Positions 61,399 to 64,000 of a stretch of 64,000 bases of DNA are shown here, one piece after another. The translations under genes were made by a program, and so were the position numbers. This DNA is from Mesorhizobium qingshengii (GTDB lineage Bacteria > Pseudomonadota > Alphaproteobacteria > Rhizobiales > Rhizobiaceae): NCBI RefSeq assembly GCF_900103325.1, contig NZ_FMXM01000027.1:23330-87329 (forward strand), read 5' to 3'. Numbering within the stretch: the first letter of the stretch is position 1; each line of letters begins with the position of its first letter. A model generated the notes under the pieces. The model was not told the origin of the DNA, did not search any database, and saw only the letters and a list, made by a program, of their open reading frames with translations.

Positions 61399-61575
61399 GT
61401 GGTTGCGAATGCATCTTGTAAGGTGTTGGCTGTGCGATTGAAGCCGCAAATGTCTGTCGCAATACTGGTTGACCTTGGCATGACGAATGGAGAAATCGCC
61501 CGCTATCTTGGGATTTCAATTGCACATGTCGAAGATTTTCGAAATCGATCGTGCCTCAGGATGTGGTGTAGCTAA
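61399..61575 (+). CDS. Small HTH-like protein, 3' end possibly replaced by IS sequence
   Basis: GGAGG at 61386-61390 before GTG 61399. The 58-residue product contains VAILVDLGMTNGEIARYLGI, a short helix-turn-helix-like unit. The last residues (RSCLRMWCS) may belong to the IS256 remnant next to it. It is divergent from the PAS-Crp gene. Confidence 0.4.
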   Translation: MVANASCKVLAVRLKPQMSVAILVDLGMTNGEIARYLGISIAHVEDFRNRSCLRMWCS

Positions 61576-61649
61576 CGGCGTTGGTCGCCGCGCTCTCCGG
61601 CAGACAGCCGGGTTGATCAGCGTGCACGGCTGGCAGGCTGATGAGCGGA

Positions 61650-61999
61650 TCATCGCTCAACTGGTGGTGGTTCCAGTGTCATGTAGCAGGCCCGCTGCAC
61701 GGCCCATTCATCATTTTGTTCAAGCAGCAACGCGCGAACGAGACGGACTATGGCATCGTCATTGGGGAAGATGCCGACGACCTCGGTCCTGCGCTTGATC
61801 TCGCCGTTGAGACGCTCGATCGGATTCGCGCTGTGAAGCTTGGCCCGGTACTCCTTCGGGAAGGTCATGTAGGCGAGCACGTCAGGTTCGGCGTTGTCGA
61901 GGATGGCGGCCAGCTTGAAGGCGGTGGCAATGAACGCCGAGACGACGCGGCGGCCGCTCTTGCCGGCGTGCGCCATGACGTTCCTCATGAAGGCGACGC
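61650..61999 (-). pseudogene. IS256-family transposase, C-terminal fragment with internal deletion
   Basis: FMRNVMAHAGKSGRRVVSAF is joined directly to KLAAILDNAEPDVLAYMTFP, skipping the residues normally between them; SANPIERLNGEIKRRTEVVG carries the late catalytic Glu region. The sequence breaks off at 61999 in front of an 18-bp palindrome. Inactive. Confidence 0.85.
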
Positions 62000-62017
62000 T
62001 ATGCCGACGTCGGCATA
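62000..62017. repeat. Perfect 18-bp palindrome between two IS remnants
   Basis: TATGCCGAC-GTCGGCATA. It lies in ~100 bases (62000-62097) that belong neither to the IS256 nor to the IS481 fragment, and looks like the tip of a further, lost element. Confidence 0.6.
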
Positions 62018-62097
62018 ACGTCCACAAGACCGCCAACGTCCTTAATAAGGTGCCGCTCTCGGTGCAGGCCAACATGAAGACGGATTTGCGCGAGATT

Positions 62098-62714
62098 TAC
62101 GGCAGGTCGGCGAACTGGATGCCATTGTCGGTGAGCACGGTGTGGATCTTGTAGGGGACGGCTTCGACCAACTCCTCGAGGAAAGTCCTGGCGGTGACGG
62201 TGGTCGCCTTCTGCATCAGCCGAGCGAAGGCGAACTTCGAGGTCCGGTCTACCGCCACGAAGAGGTGGAGCTTGCCCTCCTCGGTTCGGACCTCGGCGAT
62301 GTCGATGTGGAAGTAGCCGATCGGGTAACACTTGAAGGGCCGCTTGGCGGGCTTGTCGCCGGCGACCTCGGGCAGGCGGCTGATCCCGTGGCGCTGCAAG
62401 CAACGGTGCAAGGACGACCGCGTCAGGTGCGGGATCGTCGCCTGCAGCGCATAGAGACAATCATCCAGAGGCAGCAGCGTATGCTTGCGAAAGGCGACGA
62501 CCATCGCCTCTTCCTCGGCCGTCAGTACGGTCGAGCGCACAGTCTTCGGGCCCATCGGCGCATCGTGGACAAAGGCCCGTTTGCGCCACTTGGCGACGGT
62601 CTTCTGATTAAGGCCGTGCTGCGAGGCTAACTCTTTGAGCGAAGCCTTCGATCGCTGTATCGCTGCTCGGATGGCGTGCGTGGTCGTGGCGCTGCCGTGA
62701 AGTATCTGTCCCAT
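62098..62714 (-). pseudogene. IS481-family transposase, truncated
   Basis: About 205 residues of a ~320-residue DDE transposase: HTH start (LKELASQHGLNQKTVAKWRK), then KCYPIGYFHIDIAEVRTEEG with the first Asp and HTVLTDNGIQFADLP with the second. The third acidic residue and the C-terminus are gone. GGGAGAAGCT before ATG 62714 is intact. The frame continues past the break into unrelated sequence to 61999. Confidence 0.85.
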
Positions 62715-62773
62715 AGCTTCTCCCGAAATGAAGGATCAGCTTGACTGATTCCCCCACACTCCGGGACCAGACA
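62098..62773 (-). mobile_element. IS481-family insertion sequence, 3'-truncated
   Basis: The left end is present: on the minus strand TGTCTGGTCCCGG starts at 62773, directly beside the DUF551-like gene of repeat C. The other end is lost at about 62098. Confidence 0.75.
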
Positions 62774-62774
62774 C

Positions 62775-62969
62775 CTAGGCTTCCTCATCCCCTTCGCCCC
62801 AATGTCGCCAGTGGGTAGGATTAACATCGACGAGAAGGCCGGTTATCGCGTGCCGCCACCCGTCAAGCACTCTTTCGCAAGGGAATACGAGCGGGTGCAC
62901 GCCATCCTCATCGAGAACGGCCAGTTCCAGAAAACGGGAAAACGGAGCTGTTATGATCGATTGCCACAT
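62775..62969 (-). CDS. Small conserved DUF551-like protein, copy 2
   Basis: A 64-residue paralogue of the protein at 57006-57200 (MWQSIITAPFSRFLELAVLD; VDVNPTHWRHWGEG). Changes are mostly conservative (VFPCERVLDGWRH for IFPCEKLPNGWRN), which suggests selection at some time after the duplication. Its stop codon lies two bases from the end of the IS481 element. Confidence 0.65.
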   Translation of the reverse strand: MWQSIITAPFSRFLELAVLDEDGVHPLVFPCERVLDGWRHAITGLLVDVNPTHWRHWGEGDEEA

Positions 62970-63128
62970 CGGGCCAATATGCCCTTAGCGCAATTTCATT
63001 CGCTTTGATCATAATCATTGCAGCCTTCAGAAAATCGGTTGTGGAACGACAGGCCTCTCGCGCCCGAACTGATGGGATCATCGCGCGCCAGCGACTAACC
63101 GGTGGACGATTTGCCGACCGCGGCCAGC

Positions 63129-63164
63129 AAAAAGACCCGCCGCTCCATTCACGGCAGCGGCGGG
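63129..63164 (-). terminator. Factor-independent terminator (minus strand), copy 2
   Basis: CCCGCCGCT (63136-63144) pairs with AGCGGCGGG (63156-63164), with a T run (AAAAA at 63129-63133 on plus). It probably ends the transcript of the small gene at 63370-63561. Confidence 0.6.
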
Positions 63165-63369
63165 CCGCCCCTGGGGTGACAGGGAGTATGCAGGGGTTTC
63201 GCATGCTCCTGCTGTGCCAATTGGTTAGTTCAATCGGTACCAAGTTTTTTTTAGATTTGCCTAATCTATGCGGCGGCAGAAACCCCGACCCTGCCACGGC
63301 CGGCGTTCTATGGAGCCACCCTGACCCTGCGAGCGCCGGCCACATCCCAAAGACTGTCGCCTGATCAGC

Positions 63370-63561
63370 TTAGATTGCGGAACCTCGGTACTGTGCGGCC
63401 TCCTTCCACAAAGCGAGCGCAAGGGCAGGCGTACGACCCTTCACCTCATATTCACGGCCTAGATGGTCTCCTGACGCAATCCACACTGTCTTCGAACGCT
63501 GGTATAGCGCGATCCCTCGCGCGCTCGCCCACTCGCACAACTCTGAGTCATTTCGATACAT
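63370..63561 (-). CDS. Small hypothetical protein (63 aa) in the segment unique to repeat C copy 2
   Basis: From ATG 63561: ELCEWASARGIALYQRSKTV then WIASGDHLGREYEVKGRTPA, a regular mixed alpha/beta pattern typical of a real small protein. An FNR-like box is centred 66 bases upstream and a terminator lies 200 bases downstream. Not recognised. Confidence 0.5.
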   Translation of the reverse strand: MYRNDSELCEWASARGIALYQRSKTVWIASGDHLGREYEVKGRTPALALALWKEAAQYRGSAI

Positions 63562-63620
63562 TCGTCCGCAACCTGTATCTCAAGATGCCTTAAGTTAAGC
63601 ATAGGCGCGTCCGCTCCGTT

Positions 63621-63634
63621 TTGATCTAGGTTAA
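63621..63634. promoter_or_regulatory. FNR/FixK-like box, weaker
   Basis: TTGAT-CTAG-GTTAA, two mismatches to consensus. Equivalent to 57540-57553 in the other copy. It could act on the minus-strand gene at 63561. Confidence 0.35.
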
Positions 63635-63709
63635 GGCCGCGTTTGGATAAGGCGGTTAGTTTGCCTCAGGGCCAATGGAGCTATGCTGGAATTTGGGTGA
63701 CGAGGCTGA

Positions 63710-64000
63710 TCAAGCGGCGCTCTGCGGCTTCAATTCGATGACCTCGATTCCATCTTGGAATCTGGCACCTGCGATGAGTTTCGGCAACTGATTTTGTCCT
63801 TTCAATCGTCGCCATGTCCTGGCGGCGGCCATGACCAGTTTGAAGACCATCAGCCTTGCGGTCTTCGATGATAGGGAGCCTTTCGTGCGCACCGTGCGAT
63901 GGCGAACGGTGGCAAAAACGCTCTCGATGGGATTCGATGTCCGCAGATGATCCCAATGTTCGGCGGGGAAATCGTAGAACGCCAGCAAGGCATTCTGATC
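63710..64000 (-). CDS. IS256-family transposase, C-terminal part (5' end outside window)
   Basis: The frame is open to the right edge. YDFPAEHWDHLRTSNPIESV with the late catalytic Glu and FATVRHRTVRTKGSLSSKTA, then RLKGQNQLPKLIAGARFQDG are typical of the end of an IS256-type transposase of a different subgroup from the fragment at 61650. Whether it is intact cannot be seen. Confidence 0.85.
   Translation of the reverse strand, partial: DQNALLAFYDFPAEHWDHLRTSNPIESVFATVRHRTVRTKGSLSSKTARLMVFKLVMAAARTWRRLKGQNQLPKLIAGARFQDGIEVIELKPQSAA

Larger units (their letters stand above)
62775..63278. repeat. Direct repeat C, copy 2
   Basis: Matches 57006-57510. To the left it is bounded exactly by the IS481 tip. 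To the right the match pauses for ~318 bases and resumes at 63597-63638. Confidence 0.88.

Noticed and set aside
1..64000. CRISPR arrays, rRNA or tRNA genes
   Set aside because: No regularly spaced repeats and no tRNA or rRNA signatures were found on either strand by eye.

Overview
The window reads like a chromosome segment or genomic island of a rhizobial alphaproteobacterium, most likely Mesorhizobium or a close relative. This rests on the high G+C, many Crp/Fnr, LysR and IclR regulators, CUT1 and opine-type ABC transporters, a ChrR/RpoE singlet-oxygen locus, small tyrosine-rich secreted proteins and IS256/IS481 remnants. The assignment is inferred from gene content; there is no rRNA or other phylogenetic marker here. 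No tRNA, rRNA or CRISPR array was seen.

Layout: 1-2533 is the end of a phosphorelay operon (hybrid histidine kinase, HPt protein, and an unusual REC-HAMP-like-permease fusion). 2534-12198 is a degenerate accessory stretch: one Crp/Fnr gene, a second copy of that gene's promoter, a LysR fragment copied from the gene at 53.9 kb, a recombinase remnant, one lipoprotein, one methyltransferase and several small secreted or unknown proteins. 12199-23499 is a compact carbohydrate catabolic island: a four-gene CUT1 ABC operon on the minus strand, divergent from an IclR regulator followed by an oxidoreductase, an IolD-like ThDP enzyme, an aldehyde dehydrogenase and an IlvD/Edd dehydratase. 24015-24607 is a frameshifted SRAP gene.

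25475-33848 is a photo-oxidative stress regulon. RpoE-ChrR heads a five-gene operon with a DUF1295 protein, cyclopropane fatty acid synthase and a membrane protein. Two further units (DUF2147-photolyase-DUF2177, and FAD oxidoreductase-DUF1365) carry the same TGATCC-N18-TAnnnn promoter as the rpoE operon itself, so the module appears co-regulated. 34573-38084 holds a stress-protein fragment, an FMN reductase, an atypical OmpR-type regulator and a frameshifted M24 peptidase. 38233-43111 is a possible small-molecule locus (SAM-dependent enzyme, AraC regulator, MFS exporter, unknown 466-residue protein). 43544-48388 is a solitary 1614-residue HNH-nuclease/NTPase/helical-repeat protein that looks like a STAND-type defence protein.

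48521-54869 holds small DNA-binding proteins, then a CapA-like phosphoesterase grouped with an opine/basic amino-acid ABC system that lacks an ATPase, divergent from a LysR gene. 55-64 kb is again degenerate: SRAP, resolvase, IS256 and IS481 remnants, a duplicated ~0.5 kb block with a small conserved gene, secreted small proteins, and a PAS-PAS-Crp fusion regulator behind a perfect FNR/FixK box. The strongest candidates for something undescribed are the REC-HAMP-permease fusion, the HNH-STAND protein, the 38-43 kb cluster and the ThDP/dehydratase catabolic operon.
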